6,217 nucleotides of DNA, taken from contig SEDG01000273.1 of assembly GCA_004295885.1 (NCBI GenBank), forward strand, positions 1-6,217. The letters run 5' to 3'. Both the position numbers and the translations under genes were made by a program. Positions 5,985 through 6,217 of the stretch are shown in pieces. Source of the stretch: Pedobacter sp. (GTDB lineage Bacteria > Bacteroidota > Bacteroidia > Sphingobacteriales > Sphingobacteriaceae). How positions within the stretch are numbered: position 1 is the stretch's first letter; every line of letters begins with the position of its first letter. The notes under the pieces were generated by a model, which did not search any database, was not told where the DNA came from, and worked only from the letters and a program-made list of their open reading frames with translations.

Positions 5985-6040
5985 CCTAAAGACTAAAGCG
6001 AAAAGACCAAAGCTTTAAACTTTGTGCTTTAAGCTTTTAG
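5985..6040. repeat. Symmetric array of eight 7-nt units between yicC and gmk
   Basis: On the plus strand the 56 bases divide exactly into CCTAAAG, ACTAAAG, CGAAAAG, ACCAAAG, then CTTTAAA, CTTTGTG, CTTTAAG, CTTTTAG. The first four end in AAAG and the last four start with CTTT, so the array is mirror-symmetric about the 6012/6013 junction (AAAGCTTT). In a transcript the four AAAG and four CTTT blocks would pair in register every 7 nt, with 3-nt internal mismatches between them. Flanking AGC (5983-5985) and GCT (6040-6042) extend the symmetry. It fills nearly all of the intercistronic spacer. Confidence 0.8.
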
Positions 6041-6043
6041 CTC

Positions 6044-6217
6044 CTATAACACGTTCAATAACTGTTCTTTAATTTTTTCTAATTCCTCTTTCATTCCCAC
6101 AACTAATTGCTGTATATGCGCATCATTAGCTTTGGCACCCATGGTGTTTATTTCTCTACCAATTTCTTGCGAGATAAAACCTAATTTTTTACCATTAGCG
6201 TCTTTACTTTTCAGAGT
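6044..6217 (-). CDS. yicC: YicC/YloC-family endoribonuclease, C-terminal end (starts beyond the right edge)
   Basis: Only the last 57 residues lie in the window, ending at the TAG codon 6044-6046. They read ...GKKLGFISQEIGREINTMG then AKANDAHIQQLVVGMKEELE and KIKEQLLNVL. This matches the family's conserved C-terminal DUF1732 signature, G+KLdFi.QE..REinT.GsKa.d..i...Vv..K.elEkirEQ, including the invariant QE..RE.NT and K.ElEk..EQ positions. Family members such as E. coli YicC are endoribonucleases linked to RNA decay. The gene probably heads or lies within the yicC-gmk-nadD transcript, whose promoter is outside the window. Confidence 0.93.
   Translation of the reverse strand, partial: TLKSKDANGKKLGFISQEIGREINTMGAKANDAHIQQLVVGMKEELEKIKEQLLNVL

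Noticed and set aside
1..6217. CRISPR arrays, tRNA/rRNA genes, insertion sequences, toxin-antitoxin or defence cassettes
   Set aside because: No direct-repeat/spacer pattern, no tRNA-like cloverleaf, no transposase or nuclease-type frames. The coding content is housekeeping plus one exported protein.

Overview
The window is AT-rich DNA from a Bacteroidota chromosome, most likely the Sphingobacteriaceae (Pedobacter-like). The evidence is the gene order yicC-gmk-nadD, a secreted protein of the Bacteroidota DUF6600 type, a TAnnTTTG promoter element upstream of prfC, no strong Shine-Dalgarno sequences, and a short RsmI-like methyltransferase typical of this phylum. The genus is inferred from general resemblance only.

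Layout, left to right. Positions 1-265 (minus) hold the N-terminal end of a probable RtcB-family RNA ligase. A strong intrinsic terminator (279-314) separates it from prfC (336-1916, minus), which encodes peptide chain release factor 3. The 503-bp gap 1917-2419 holds the prfC leader and its probable promoter (about 2027-2058), a hairpin-rich block with partly inverted ends that may be a dispersed intergenic repeat (about 2101-2330), and the terminator of the next gene (2371-2399). Positions 2420-3850 (minus) encode a secreted DUF6600-like protein with a long Asn/Gly/Arg then Gln/Pro/Arg low-complexity tail. The tail contains two 28-residue repeats that are identical in protein but differ at 12 silent sites. 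A 147-bp divergent spacer follows, then the only plus-strand gene, an RsmI-like SAM-dependent methyltransferase (3998-4696) that seems to start at TTG. The right end is a minus-strand cluster: the 3' end of yicC (6044-6217), gmk (5405-5974) and nadD (4782-5396).

Functionally this is mostly housekeeping: translation termination (prfC), RNA repair and processing (rtcB-like, yicC), rRNA-type methylation (RsmI-like), GMP phosphorylation (gmk) and NAD synthesis (nadD), plus one fast-evolving envelope or periplasmic protein of unknown role. I see no complete new defence or mobile system. The most unusual signals are two 7-nt-period repeat tracts in the yicC-gmk-nadD cluster. One is a symmetric set of eight heptads between yicC and gmk. 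The other has become the first codons of nadD, where a change in copy number would shift the reading frame.
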